Counted from the first letter of the stretch, positions 48,790 through 57,658 are shown. The stretch is DNA of 64,000 nt from Pseudomonas sp. TNT3 (GCF_010095445.2 NZ_WFGV02000025.1:1-64000), one strand, 5' to 3'. The notes: generated from the letters alone by a model not told the origin. A program made the numbers and translations.

Positions 48790-51201
48790 TTACTGGGCAC
48801 CCCGCGCCGGCAACAGCTTCAGCGTACTGCGCGTATTCGCCGTCACTTCCTCATCACTGAGATGGGCCTGGAAGTAGAGCCCTTCGATGTACGCTTCAGC
48901 CTGATCCTCATAATGACCATCGAACGGCACGCCGCTCTGGCCGACCGGGTTGATGGTCAGGCTGTGGGCCGGGTCGGCGAAGTCGATCAGCCGGCGGGTC
49001 GAGGGACCATAAGTGACCGGCCAGGGCGCCGGCCCAATCTTGGCCGAAAGATTGTTCGGCACTTCATGGCTGCCCGGTGCTGCGAACGGGCCGACATTGA
49101 AGATCCGGTCCAGGGGTTTCTGCTGCCCCAGGGGATGCCCGTGAGTCAGCGTGTGCGCCTTGCCCCACTGCCATTGCGTGACATCCGTGCCGAGGGTCGT
49201 GTTGAGGTGTGCAAGGCTCGCCTGCCACGCCGTCTTGACCGTGTCGGCGCGGGTTTCCTTGCCGAGGGTGGTGCGGTTGTCCCACCACGGCGAGTCGGCA
49301 GTCGCGGCCAGGCGCGGCAGTGCGGCATCGATCACCCGAGTCGAGAGCAGAGTTTCGAAGAAAGCGTCTCCCAGCTCGTCGTGCATCGCCGCGTCAGCGA
49401 GGTTGAACAGGAACTGGTTGAACAGCGTGGCACTGGTGGAATCGAGCGGGTAATCGCCTTTCCACTGCGCCAGTTGCTCCACCAACTTGAGTTCGGCGGG
49501 ACTACTCACGACTTCACGCAACACCGGCAGCAACGGCGCCAACAGTCGCGGACCGTAGCCGGTGGTGGTGCCCAGCTGCAGCTTCTGGCTGGTGTCCAGA
49601 TCCCACTTGATGGCTTTGTCGCTGAGCTGGCGATTGAGCTGCTGCCCACGGTCGGGCAGGTTGTAGTAGCCGGGAATCTCCATGCCGGTCGGTGATACGG
49701 GCTGGAAGTTGGCGGAGACGATGTAGCCGCGCGCCGGGTTTTCTTCCTGCGGGTTGGCGCTGAACGGGTAAAAACCATCCTTGTCCGACTCGGCGGTGCT
49801 GCCGTCGAGAATGAAATTGCCGTTCACACCGGCAGGTCGCTTGGGCAGTTGCGCCGCTGCCCACCAACCGATGTCGCCCTTGGCATTGGCCCACACAACG
49901 TTCAGGCCGGGTGCCTGGATCTTGGCAGCGGCACTGCGTGCCTTGGCCAGGGTGTCGGCGCGGTTGAGCTGGTAGAAGCCTTCGAGGATCGGGTTCTGGC
50001 TTTCCAGGAATCCCCACCACATGGCAATCGGGGTTTTGCCGACGCTGGCGCCCAGGGCATCGTTGACGATCGGACCGTGGGGCGACTGGCGCAGCACCAG
50101 GGTAACCGGCGCCTGACCCTTTACGGCGATCTGTTGTTCGCTGGTTACCATGTCGACCCATTTGCCGCGATACCAGACCTGATTGGGGTTGTCCGGATTG
50201 ACCTTCTCGGCGATCAGGTCCATGTCATCGTTCTGGAACATGGTGATGCTCCAGCCGAAATCGCGGTTCATCCCCAGCGAAGCAAATGGCATCAAGGCCT
50301 GATAGTGACCGTAGAGGTCGAAACCGGGCGCCGAGAGTTGCGCCTCGTACCACACCGACGGCGCGGAGAAGCGGATGTGCGGATCACCTGCCAGTAACGG
50401 TTTGCCGCTTTTGGTGCGGTTGCCGGCGACGACCCAGGCGTTACTGCCCTCGAACTGAGGCAAACCGTTATCGGCCAGTGCTTGTTCGCTCAAGCGGGCG
50501 AGAGTGTTGAGGTCTTTCCAGTCCGCGCTGCCAAGGGCCGGCGCCGCGCCACCGTGACTGTTAGCCAGCACGCCTTTGGGCTGCCAGTCGAGGTCGAATA
50601 CGTTCAGGTAATTGGGCCCGAGTTGATCGCGCACATAGGTCAGCAAGGGTTCGGTGCGAAACGCGACGGCAAAGCTGTACGCCATGTAGCCGGCGATGCT
50701 GATGGTGTCCTGGGCTGTGAACGGACGCTTTTGAATGCCCAGCACGTCGAACTCTGCAGGTTTCGCATGGGTGTCCTGATACTGGTTGATTCCGTCCAGA
50801 TAGGCCTGCATGGCAATGAACGCCGGTGACTGTTTATCCAGGTTGGCGAGGTAGGTTTCGGCGCGTTCGCGAATACGCAGGCTGCGCATCAGCTTGTCGG
50901 TATCGAGCAGTTTCGGGCCGAGCACCTCAGCCAGTTCGCCACGGGCGAGTCGGCGCAGGATTTCCATCTGGAACAGACGGTCCTGTGCATGCACATAGCC
51001 GAGCGCGCGGTAGAGGTCTTTTTCATTTTCAGCGCGGATGTGCGGGATGCCGCGCTCGTCGTAACGCACGGTGACTGAACCCTGCAGGTGTTGCAGTTCA
51101 ACCATGCCCTGGCGTGTCGGCTGCTTGCTGTAGACGTACCAGCCAGCGCCCGCGGCAAGCACGACTATGAGCAGGACGAGGGCAGTCAGGAGACGTTTCA
51201 T
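48790..51201 (-). CDS. hacB: Penicillin/acyl-homoserine-lactone acylase family protein (HacB-like)
   Basis: 803 aa, an Ntn-hydrolase precursor. The signal peptide or anchor (RLLTALVLLIVVLAAGAGWY) leads to the alpha chain (about residues 35-250), the autocleavage site G-S253 in FEGSNAWVVAGNRTKSGK, and the beta chain (253-803) whose new N-terminal Ser is the nucleophile. The alpha-chain marks RGIPHIRAENEKDLYRALGY and VHAQDRLFQMEILRRLARGE are classic. It would act in the periplasm on amide bonds of N-acyl-homoserine lactones or related acyl amides. The HacB name follows its place behind spuH, which I recall from P. aeruginosa (PA0305); PvdQ/QuiP-like specificity is not excluded. AAGGA precedes the ATG. 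Confidence 0.9.
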   Translation of the reverse strand: MKRLLTALVLLIVVLAAGAGWYVYSKQPTRQGMVELQHLQGSVTVRYDERGIPHIRAENEKDLYRALGYVHAQDRLFQMEILRRLARGELAEVLGPKLLDTDKLMRSLRIRERAETYLANLDKQSPAFIAMQAYLDGINQYQDTHAKPAEFDVLGIQKRPFTAQDTISIAGYMAYSFAVAFRTEPLLTYVRDQLGPNYLNVFDLDWQPKGVLANSHGGAAPALGSADWKDLNTLARLSEQALADNGLPQFEGSNAWVVAGNRTKSGKPLLAGDPHIRFSAPSVWYEAQLSAPGFDLYGHYQALMPFASLGMNRDFGWSITMFQNDDMDLIAEKVNPDNPNQVWYRGKWVDMVTSEQQIAVKGQAPVTLVLRQSPHGPIVNDALGASVGKTPIAMWWGFLESQNPILEGFYQLNRADTLAKARSAAAKIQAPGLNVVWANAKGDIGWWAAAQLPKRPAGVNGNFILDGSTAESDKDGFYPFSANPQEENPARGYIVSANFQPVSPTGMEIPGYYNLPDRGQQLNRQLSDKAIKWDLDTSQKLQLGTTTGYGPRLLAPLLPVLREVVSSPAELKLVEQLAQWKGDYPLDSTSATLFNQFLFNLADAAMHDELGDAFFETLLSTRVIDAALPRLAATADSPWWDNRTTLGKETRADTVKTAWQASLAHLNTTLGTDVTQWQWGKAHTLTHGHPLGQQKPLDRIFNVGPFAAPGSHEVPNNLSAKIGPAPWPVTYGPSTRRLIDFADPAHSLTINPVGQSGVPFDGHYEDQAEAYIEGLYFQAHLSDEEVTANTRSTLKLLPARGAQ

Positions 51202-51315
51202 GGTGGTTCCTTGTTCTTGTTATTAGTGGCAGCTATTCCCTGGCGTCACTGTTTAACACGGCTTACTGAATAGGCCCATCGCCCGTAGGAGGGATTCGTG
51301 TTGCCTGGTTTGTCC

Positions 51316-51897
51316 CTACTTCGGTGTATCGACCGGCCATGGGCAGTAACACCCCACCGCCAGTGTGTGCGTGGCACTCACCGGGCGGCCTTCGTTCAAT
51401 GCCTGGAGAATCGGTTCGATGAAGCTGTTACTTGAATTGCACGTCAGGCCTTCGCTGTAGGGGCCGAAATACGCCAGCTTGCCGGTGCGATCCCAGATCG
51501 CCACGGCCGGGCTGGCGGGGATCTGTTCGGAGCCGGGCAGCACGGTGATGGTCTTGAGGCTGCTCAATGTGCTCGGTAACTGGCCGTGACTGCCGGGCTT
51601 TTGCACCGAGTAAAATTCGACACCTTGCGGCACATAGCGAGCCACCAGTTCGGTGAGGTGCTGTTGATTGCCGACGTTGCAGGGGCAGGCCGGGTCCCAG
51701 AAGTGCACCAGGCGAATGGCGCCGGGACCGGCGAGGTCGTCAGGCAGGCGCAGCGGGTCGCCGGAGAACACGGCGGTGTGCTCGCTGAACGCACGCAGGT
51801 AGCGCCCCTGAAACCAGTCGTAGGCAGCCCACAACACGGCGGCACACACGAGGGCGAGCAAGCTGGCGAACAGTGTGGTGCGGTAGACCGGGCGCAT
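51316..51897 (-). CDS. DUF6436 thioredoxin-like membrane-anchored protein
   Basis: 193 aa. An N-terminal anchor (residues 7-24, LFASLLALVCAAVLWAAY) puts the domain in the periplasm. The chain then resembles a thioredoxin-like fold, with IRLVHFWDPACPCNVGNQQH carrying a CPC motif (not the usual CXXC) after a strand-turn, and VAIWDRTGKLAYFGPYSEGL later. Two more cysteines close the protein (LAVGCYCPWP). A redox or metal-handling role is possible, but not shown. AAGGATG precedes the ATG; an in-frame extension to 51978 lacks coding character. Confidence 0.85.
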   Translation of the reverse strand: MRPVYRTTLFASLLALVCAAVLWAAYDWFQGRYLRAFSEHTAVFSGDPLRLPDDLAGPGAIRLVHFWDPACPCNVGNQQHLTELVARYVPQGVEFYSVQKPGSHGQLPSTLSSLKTITVLPGSEQIPASPAVAIWDRTGKLAYFGPYSEGLTCNSSNSFIEPILQALNEGRPVSATHTLAVGCYCPWPVDTPK

Positions 51898-51993
51898 GGG
51901 TATCATCCTTAGAGGTCGGCTAGCTTGCCATGCTTGCCGCGACAGATGAATATCGCAGCCCCATAAAGTCCGTTTCACCTGCTGGAATTACTC

Positions 51994-52941
51994 ATGTCTG
52001 CCACTTTCGCCCCCGATCATTTGCGCGACAGCCTGCGGCCATTGGCCGAGGGTCAGCCGTTGTCGGTGGAAGCGCTGGCCTATCAGCGTTTTTATGGCCT
52101 CGATTTCCCGGGGCGGGAACTGCGCAGTGGCTTGGGCCGTTTTGCGGTCGATGGGTATCAGGTGGTCAGCCAGTTCTGGTGGCCAGCACGGGCGAAGGCG
52201 ACGCTGTTTCTGTTTCACGGTTTCTACGATCACACTGGGCTGTATCGGCATGTGATCGAGTGGGCGCTGGATCAGGGCTTCGCGGTGATTGCCTGCGATT
52301 TGCCGGGGCATGGCCTGTCCAGTGGCGAGCGGGCGAGCATCATGGATTTTTCGGAGTACCAGGACACGCTGCAAGGGCTTTTCGCGGAGGCGCTGTCCCT
52401 TGATATGCCGCAGCCGTGGCACCTGTGCGGGCAAAGCACGGGAGGAGCGATCGTGATCGATCATGTGCTCAATCAGGGTGCTGACAGCCCGGCGCAGGGC
52501 CAGGTAATCCTGCTGTCGCCGCTGGTTCGGCCGCGCGCCTGGGGCTGGTCGCAATTGAGTTACTACCTGCTCAGACCCTTCGTTAAAGCCATCGCCCGGC
52601 GCTTCAGCGAAAACTCCAACGACCCGGATTTCTTACCCTTCCTGCAAGCCGATCCGCTGCAACCGCTACGTCTGCCGACCGCTTGGGTGGGTGCGTTGGC
52701 GCGCTGGATCAAGCGTATCGAGGCGGCACCCAGCAGCCTGCGTCGGCCACTGATTGTGCAGGGGCAGGCGGACATGACGGTGGATTGGGAACACAACCTT
52801 GGGGTACTGAAGGCCAAGTTCGATCGGCCGCAGGTGTTGATGTTGCCGCAGGCGCGGCATCACCTGGCGAATGAGACGCTGGCATTGAGAGCAGAGTATT
52901 TCGGGTTTTTGACGAAGCGGATCAAGGGCAGGAATCTATAG
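51994..52941 (+). CDS. Alpha/beta-hydrolase (Hydrolase_4 / lysophospholipase-like)
   Basis: 315 aa, cytosolic (no signal). The oxyanion loop FLFHGFYDHTGLYRHVIEWA, the D-L-P-G-HG turn (CDLPGHGLSSGERA), the nucleophile elbow GQSTGG with S148, an acid segment (VQGQADMTVDWEHN) and the late His (PQARHHLANE) make a complete catalytic triad. The family cleaves monoacylglycerols, lysophospholipids or other esters; the substrate is unknown. It is divergent from the DUF6436 gene and followed by a REP pair. Confidence 0.92.
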   Translation: MSATFAPDHLRDSLRPLAEGQPLSVEALAYQRFYGLDFPGRELRSGLGRFAVDGYQVVSQFWWPARAKATLFLFHGFYDHTGLYRHVIEWALDQGFAVIACDLPGHGLSSGERASIMDFSEYQDTLQGLFAEALSLDMPQPWHLCGQSTGGAIVIDHVLNQGADSPAQGQVILLSPLVRPRAWGWSQLSYYLLRPFVKAIARRFSENSNDPDFLPFLQADPLQPLRLPTAWVGALARWIKRIEAAPSSLRRPLIVQGQADMTVDWEHNLGVLKAKFDRPQVLMLPQARHHLANETLALRAEYFGFLTKRIKGRNL

Positions 52942-52951
52942 TGGATTTGAT

Positions 52952-53045
52952 GGCCCCATCGCGGGCAAGCCCGCTCCCACAGCATTTGCGCAATTTTCAA
53001 AATTGACGCATGACCTGTGGGAGCGGGCTTGCCCGCGATGGGGCC
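52952..53045. repeat. REP doublet (GTGGGAGCGGGCTTGCCCGCGATGGGGCC class)
   Basis: GGCCCCATCGCGGGCAAGCC, then CGCTCCCACAG, is matched by a perfect inverted copy ending CCCGCGATGGGGCC. It lies between convergent genes. Confidence 0.9.
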
Positions 53046-53078
53046 CTAATAGGCACTCGAAGATTATTGACCTGGATG

Positions 53079-53816
53079 CTAAGGATTCTGCCCCACCGCC
53101 AACCCCGCCCGAATCGCCGCCAGCGCCGCCTGATAGTAAGCCTTGCCTTCAGCAGACTCGGCAAAGGTGGCGAACTCTTCCAGTTCGTTATCCGACAGGT
53201 CGCGATAAACGTAGAGCAGCGTGTTGTTCAGGTCGCTGCCAATTTGTTCCATCAAGCGCTGGCGCTGACCATTCAACATGCCTTGAGCCTGACCGCCACC
53301 GAGCAAACCCGGAATCATCGAACTCAGACTGTCGGCCGCGACACCGGCAATTGCCAGGCTGACCTCGGCGCCGGCTTCGCGGGCGGGCAGTGCCTGAGCC
53401 AGGTGGCCGATGATGAGCAAGCGGCTGTCGCTGGCCTCGATTTTCGGTAAACCCTTGGCGTTTTTTGCCAGTTGATCACGACGGGTCGCGAGTAACTCGG
53501 CGGCGACGATTTTCTTGCCCAGCGGCGACTGGAAAAAGGTTAGCGCGGGCTTGGGATCGGCCAGCACCTTGCGCAGTTGTGCCTCTGCGCGCTGATCGAC
53601 AGCCTGGGGGGCGAAACGCTGATTGCTGTTGTTGACCAATGCCTGAAACACCGCCGGTGGCAGGCTGTTCTGGTAACGCTGCTGGGCGGCCGAGAGGGCG
53701 TCGTTAAAGTGCGCGCGTTGTTCCGGCCAGCCGGCGACCTTGTACAGCTGATCGTGGCCGTCTGCCCAGGCGGGCATTACGCAGAACATCAACAGTGAGA
53801 AAAGCAAACGGCGCAT
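53079..53816 (-). CDS. DUF2059-like secreted protein
   Basis: 245 aa. The signal peptide is MRRLLFSLLMFCVMPAWA, cleaved before DGHDQLY. The mature protein is helical. Its C-terminal third (LLYVYRDLSDNELEEFATFA, then ESAEGKAYYQAALAAI) matches the DUF2059 pattern, a domain found in periplasmic proteins of unknown function. The start at 53816 is set by the signal peptide; a longer frame to 53954 is unlikely. It is divergent from the 2OG oxygenase gene, 108 bp away. Confidence 0.85.
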   Translation of the reverse strand: MRRLLFSLLMFCVMPAWADGHDQLYKVAGWPEQRAHFNDALSAAQQRYQNSLPPAVFQALVNNSNQRFAPQAVDQRAEAQLRKVLADPKPALTFFQSPLGKKIVAAELLATRRDQLAKNAKGLPKIEASDSRLLIIGHLAQALPAREAGAEVSLAIAGVAADSLSSMIPGLLGGGQAQGMLNGQRQRLMEQIGSDLNNTLLYVYRDLSDNELEEFATFAESAEGKAYYQAALAAIRAGLAVGQNP

Positions 53817-53924
53817 AGGGACTCCTGTCAGCAGGCGACTATTCTCCGTGTGGTATCCGGACTTGTCGAGAATTCGTATCAAGCCGCTGCGCGGCTCTGT
53901 CGGATTTGCAGGCACAGGAATACT

Positions 53925-54557
53925 ATGCGCGCCATGCAAATACCCTCTGATCATCCGCTGCTGTTACGTATCGTCGACGACCTGGCTACACAGGGTTGGT
54001 CACAGCAGAATATTTTCCTGCCTCTGGGTCTGACCCGGGAACTGGCGGCTGAGTGCCATAAACGTGCGGCCGAAGGTGAATTGGCCCCGGCAGCCGTGGG
54101 TCGCGGACCGACATCGGAGATTCGCGAGGGCATCAGGGGTGACCGTATCCAGTGGATCGAGCCCGGTCAGGCATTGGCGTGCGACAGCTATTTGCAGTTG
54201 ATGGACAGCCTGCGCGAAGCGTTGAATCGGGGCCTGTACCTGGGGCTGGAAGACTTCGAAAGCCATTTCGCGCTGTACCCGCCCGGTGCTTTCTACCTCC
54301 GGCACGTGGATCGCTTTCGCGACGATGATCGCCGCATGGTCTCGGCGGTGGTCTACTTGAATGACGCCTGGCTGCCAGAGCACGGCGGTCAGTTGCGCAT
54401 GTACCTGAATGGAGGCACCGAACACGATGTGGTGCCGGTCGGCGGATGCCTGGTGGTGTTCCTGTCGGGTGAAGTCCCTCACGAAGTGATGCCCGCCACC
54501 CGAAATCGCCTGTCTTTGACGGGCTGGTTCCGACGTCGCGGCAACGAGCCTTTCTAA
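53925..54557 (+). CDS. 2-oxoglutarate/Fe(II)-dependent dioxygenase family protein
   Basis: 210 aa, prolyl-4-hydroxylase-like double-stranded beta-helix. The metal triad is H127-x-D129 (YLRHVDRF) and H186 (SGEVPHEVMPA), with R195 (RNRLSLTGWF) to hold 2-oxoglutarate. MVSAVVYLNDAWLPEHGGQL is the usual strand before the distal His. The substrate is unknown. The ATG at 53925 has AGGA 6-9 nt upstream; a second ATG at 53934 would also do. The next gene starts 2 bp after its stop. Confidence 0.92.
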   Translation: MRAMQIPSDHPLLLRIVDDLATQGWSQQNIFLPLGLTRELAAECHKRAAEGELAPAAVGRGPTSEIREGIRGDRIQWIEPGQALACDSYLQLMDSLREALNRGLYLGLEDFESHFALYPPGAFYLRHVDRFRDDDRRMVSAVVYLNDAWLPEHGGQLRMYLNGGTEHDVVPVGGCLVVFLSGEVPHEVMPATRNRLSLTGWFRRRGNEPF

Positions 54558-54559
54558 TC

Positions 54560-55048
54560 ATGCAAAAGATACTGGTAAGCCGTTGCCTGCTGGGTCACCG
54601 GGTTCGTTATGACGGCGGCGCCAGCGGGCCTTTCGATCAGCTTCAACAATGGATCGACGAAGGTCGGGTCGTACCCTTGTGTCCGGAAGTCGCCGGAGGA
54701 TTGCCGACCCCGAGGGCGGCGGCGGAAATCCCGGGCGGACAGGGCGCTCAAGTGCTCGATGGACAAGTGTCGGTCATCACCACCGAGGGCGAGGACGTCG
54801 GCGCGCAGTTTTTGTCCGGGGCCTATCAGGCGCTGGAGCTGGTGCAAAAGCACGGTATCCGTATTGCCGTGCTAAAAGCGAACAGCCCGTCCTGTGGGAA
54901 TTTGCTGACTTATGACGGGACGTTCAGTGGGGTGAAGGTCAGTGGCGAAGGGGTGACGGCCGCGTTGCTGAAGCGCCATGGCGTTCAGGTCTTCAGCGAG
55001 CTGGAATTGCCACATGCGGCGCAAGCTCTGGCCGCGCAGGACCAGTAA
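54560..55048 (+). CDS. DUF523 family protein
   Basis: 162 aa with the DUF523 signature: KILVSRCLLGHRVRYDGG at the N-terminus, LCPEVAGGLPTPRAAAEI (residues 35-52) and the second cysteine region AVLKANSPSCGN (about 107-118). The conserved cysteines suggest a metal or thiol centre; I recall a recent proposal linking DUF523 to thiouracil desulfidation (TudS), which would fit the CPE and SPSCG motifs. It is tightly linked to the dioxygenase gene upstream. Confidence 0.9.
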   Translation: MQKILVSRCLLGHRVRYDGGASGPFDQLQQWIDEGRVVPLCPEVAGGLPTPRAAAEIPGGQGAQVLDGQVSVITTEGEDVGAQFLSGAYQALELVQKHGIRIAVLKANSPSCGNLLTYDGTFSGVKVSGEGVTAALLKRHGVQVFSELELPHAAQALAAQDQ

Positions 55049-55061
55049 TCACAACATACCC

Positions 55062-55151
55062 TGTGGGAGCGGGCTTGCCCGCGATGAGGCCATGTCAGTC
55101 AACAAAGATGTTGGATGACAGACCGCTATCGCGAGCAGGCTCACTCCTACA
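55062..55151. repeat. Hybrid REP doublet with arms of two classes
   Basis: The left arm TGTGGGAGCGGGCTTGCCCG, then CGATGAGG, belongs to one class. The right arm, read inverted as TGTAGGAGTGAGCCTGCTCG, then CGATAG, belongs to another. The spacer AACAAAGATGTTGGATGACA is of the type shared by other doublets. Confidence 0.8.
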
Positions 55152-55172
55152 GTGGTGCGCATCAGTCTGAAA

Positions 55173-55760
55173 TTATGGCTTCGGCGCGACGCTCGTGTCC
55201 GACTCCAACCACTTCTGTGACAACGCCTCCAGTCGTCCATCGGCCTTGATCCGCGCCAGTGCATTCTCCAGGCTGGCATGAAACGCCGGATTTCCCTTCT
55301 GAAACGGAATCGCCAGGCTCACCGGCGCAGCTGCTTTGGGCTTCTCCTGCGCCAGTGTCTGCACCAGCAGCATCGAGCGCGGCTCTTCTTCTTTCTGCGC
55401 GATCAAATCCGCTTTGGCGTAACTGTAAGGTTCGCTGAAGTCGAAACGATCCTTGAGTTCCGGGGTCACTGCTATGTGATTGATGGCGACGTCGTACTTG
55501 CCGCTCTCGACGCCGGGCAACAGATCGTTGGAGTCGACGACGACGAAATCGGCACGCACGTCCAGCTCATTCGCCAGCAGCTGACCCAATTCGACTTCAA
55601 AGCCTGTTAGTTTGCCGTCATCCTTGAAATTGAAGGGCGGTGTATTAGCCTCAAGGGCAATGCGCAATTCGCCGCGGTCGTTCACGTCGTCAATCAGTTC
55701 GGCATGAGCCAGCGGGCTCAGAAGAGGTAACAGGCAGATCAGGCCAGGCAACAAGCGCAT
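55173..55760 (-). CDS. Amino-acid-type periplasmic binding protein, internally shortened
   Basis: 195 aa against about 255-265 for the SBP_bac_3 family. The signal peptide is MRLLPGLICLLPLLSPLAHA. Lobe I is complete: DRGELRIALEANTPPFNFKD, LTGFEVELGQLLANELDVRA, VESGKYDVAINHIAVTPELK and DFSEPYSYAKADLI. The chain then passes from QKEEEPRSMLLVQTLAQEKP almost directly to IPFQKGNPAFHASLENALAR, which is the closing helix of the fold. Most of lobe II, including the second hinge crossing, is absent. AAGGAG lies 5 nt before the ATG, so it is well set for expression. No permease or ATPase gene accompanies it. Confidence 0.85.
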   Translation of the reverse strand: MRLLPGLICLLPLLSPLAHAELIDDVNDRGELRIALEANTPPFNFKDDGKLTGFEVELGQLLANELDVRADFVVVDSNDLLPGVESGKYDVAINHIAVTPELKDRFDFSEPYSYAKADLIAQKEEEPRSMLLVQTLAQEKPKAAAPVSLAIPFQKGNPAFHASLENALARIKADGRLEALSQKWLESDTSVAPKP

Positions 55761-55893
55761 GGTCACTCCTTGAATTCATTATCGCGAGTCTTTGGTTTGG
55801 CTCGCTTTGCTATGGTTGTCGAGTGCCTTCGACAACAAATGGTCATGAAGTTGTCATGACTGCACGGATTTTACGAAAAAACTGGAGAAGAGA

Positions 55894-56319
55894 ATGAAAA
55901 CCTTTATGTCACGAGCAGCATTCGCCGGCCTGTTGTTGAGTGCTTCGATGATGGCAATGGCTGCGACTCCGGCCCCCAAGGGTGCAGAAGTGTTTATCGT
56001 ATCTCCCGAAGACGGCGCCACCGTCCCGGAAACCTTCACCGTCAAGTTCGGCGTCAAGGACGTGTCCCTTGCCCCTGCCGGTGACGTTACCAAAAACACC
56101 GGTCACCACCATTTGCTGATCGACGTCGACAAACTACCAGCCGCCGGCGCACCGATTCCGCTGGACGCCAACCACATGCACTTCGGCAAGGCGCAAACCC
56201 AGGCCGAGATCAAACTGGCACCGGGCAAGCACACCTTGCAGCTGGAACTGGGTGACAGCGGCCACATGCCGTTCGATCCGCCAATCGTGTCGAAGAAGAT
56301 CACCGTGACTGTGAAGTAA
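55894..56319 (+). CDS. DUF4399 secreted protein
   Basis: 141 aa. The signal peptide is MKTFMSRAAFAGLLLSASMM, then AMA. The mature DUF4399 domain shows VFIVSPEDGATVPETFTVKF, TGHHHLLIDVDKLPAAGAP and the C-terminal DSGHMPFDPPIVSKKI. The repeated His (HHH, NHMHFGK, GHMPF) suggests a metal or copper-binding cupredoxin-like sandwich, which is inference. GGAGAAGAG precedes the ATG. It ends at a bidirectional terminator facing serA. Confidence 0.9.
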   Translation: MKTFMSRAAFAGLLLSASMMAMAATPAPKGAEVFIVSPEDGATVPETFTVKFGVKDVSLAPAGDVTKNTGHHHLLIDVDKLPAAGAPIPLDANHMHFGKAQTQAEIKLAPGKHTLQLELGDSGHMPFDPPIVSKKITVTVK

Positions 56320-56335
56320 CTTTTTCACAGGCATG

Positions 56336-56366
56336 AAAAAGGGAGCTCCGAGGAGCTCCCTTTTTT
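56336..56366. terminator. Bidirectional rho-independent terminator
   Basis: AAAAAGGGAGCTCC-gag-GGAGCTCCC followed by TTTTTT. It ends DUF4399 on the plus strand and serA on the minus strand. Confidence 0.92.
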
Positions 56367-56382
56367 GTCACTCAAGTCACTA

Positions 56383-57612
56383 TCAGAACAACACACGGCA
56401 ACGAATGGTGCCGTTGATGTGCTGCAGTTTCTCTTGGGCGATTTCCGAGTAGTCTGCATCGACGTCGATCACGACGTAACCGACTTTCTCGTTGGTCTGC
56501 AAGAACTGACCGGAAATGTTGATGCCGTTTTCGGCGAAGACCTTGTTGATCTCGCTCATCACACCCGGAATGTTCTCGTGGATGTGCAGCAGGCGGTGCT
56601 TGCCAGGGTGAGCCGGCAGGGCCACTTCCGGGAAGTTGACGGACGATACCGAGGTGCCGTTGTCGCTGTACTTCACCAGTTTCTCAGCGACTTCCAGACC
56701 GATGTTGGCTTGCGCCTCTGCGGTGGAGCCACCGATGTGCGGGGTCAGGATCACGTTGTCCAGGCCACGCAGCGGGCTTTCGAACTCTTCGTCGTTGGAG
56801 CGAGGCTCCACCGGGAATACATCGATAGCCGCGCCGATCAGGTGCTTGTCCTTGATCGCGTCCGCCAGTGCGTCGAGCTCGACCACGGTACCGCGAGCCG
56901 CGTTGATCAGGATGCCGCCCTTCTTGATGGCGCGGATTTCCTTCTCGCCGATCATCCACTGGGTCGCAGCGGTTTCTGGAACGTGCAAGGTGACGATGTC
57001 GGACATGCCCAGCAGTTCGGTCAGGCTGGCAACTTGCGTTGCGTTGCCCAATGGCAGCTTGGTCACGGTGTCGTAGAAGTACACCTTCATGCCCAGGCCT
57101 TCAGCCAGGACCGACAGTTGAGTACCGATCGATCCGTAACCGACAATACCCAGCTTCTTGCCCCGGATTTCGAAGGAGTTGGCCGCGCTCTTGATCCAGC
57201 CGCCACGGTGGCAGGAAGCGTTTTTCTCAGGGATGCCGCGCAGCAACAGGATCGCTTCGGCCAGCACCAGCTCGGCAACGGAACGGGTGTTGGAGTACGG
57301 GGCGTTGAACACCGCGATGCCGCGTTCGCGAGCTGCGTTCAGATCGACCTGGTTGGTGCCGATGCAGAAACAACCGACAGCCACGAGCTTCTTCGCGTGA
57401 TCGAAGATCTCTTCGGTCAGTTGAGTACGGGAGCGAATGCCGATGAAGTGCGCATCAGCGATCTTTTCCTTCAGCTGGGCTTCCGGCAGAGAACCCGTGA
57501 GGTACTCGATGCTGGTGTAGCCCGCCGACTTGAGAACGTCGACAGCCGATTGGTGGACGCCTTCGAGAAGAAGGAACTTGATCTTGCTCTTATCGAGAGA
57601 AGTCTTGCTCAT
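56383..57612 (-). CDS. serA: D-3-phosphoglycerate dehydrogenase
   Basis: 409 aa, the same build as E. coli SerA (410): substrate and NAD domains plus a C-terminal ACT domain (about residues 335-409) for serine feedback. The NAD fold has LGIVGYGSIGTQLSVLAEGL; the catalytic side has NAARGTVVELDALADAI, DVFPVEPRSNDEEFESPLRG and the His in LTPHIGGSTAEAQANIG. It oxidises 3-phosphoglycerate at the entry to serine synthesis and, like E. coli SerA, can also reduce 2-oxoglutarate to D-2-hydroxyglutarate. The start at 57612 (MSKTSLDKSKIKFLLLEG) is family-typical. A 158-bp palindrome starts 46 bp upstream. Confidence 0.97.
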   Translation of the reverse strand: MSKTSLDKSKIKFLLLEGVHQSAVDVLKSAGYTSIEYLTGSLPEAQLKEKIADAHFIGIRSRTQLTEEIFDHAKKLVAVGCFCIGTNQVDLNAARERGIAVFNAPYSNTRSVAELVLAEAILLLRGIPEKNASCHRGGWIKSAANSFEIRGKKLGIVGYGSIGTQLSVLAEGLGMKVYFYDTVTKLPLGNATQVASLTELLGMSDIVTLHVPETAATQWMIGEKEIRAIKKGGILINAARGTVVELDALADAIKDKHLIGAAIDVFPVEPRSNDEEFESPLRGLDNVILTPHIGGSTAEAQANIGLEVAEKLVKYSDNGTSVSSVNFPEVALPAHPGKHRLLHIHENIPGVMSEINKVFAENGINISGQFLQTNEKVGYVVIDVDADYSEIAQEKLQHINGTIRCRVLF

Positions 57613-57658
57613 CTGCGTAAACCTGTATCCCGGAGAAAATTGGCAGGAAGTAGTCAGG

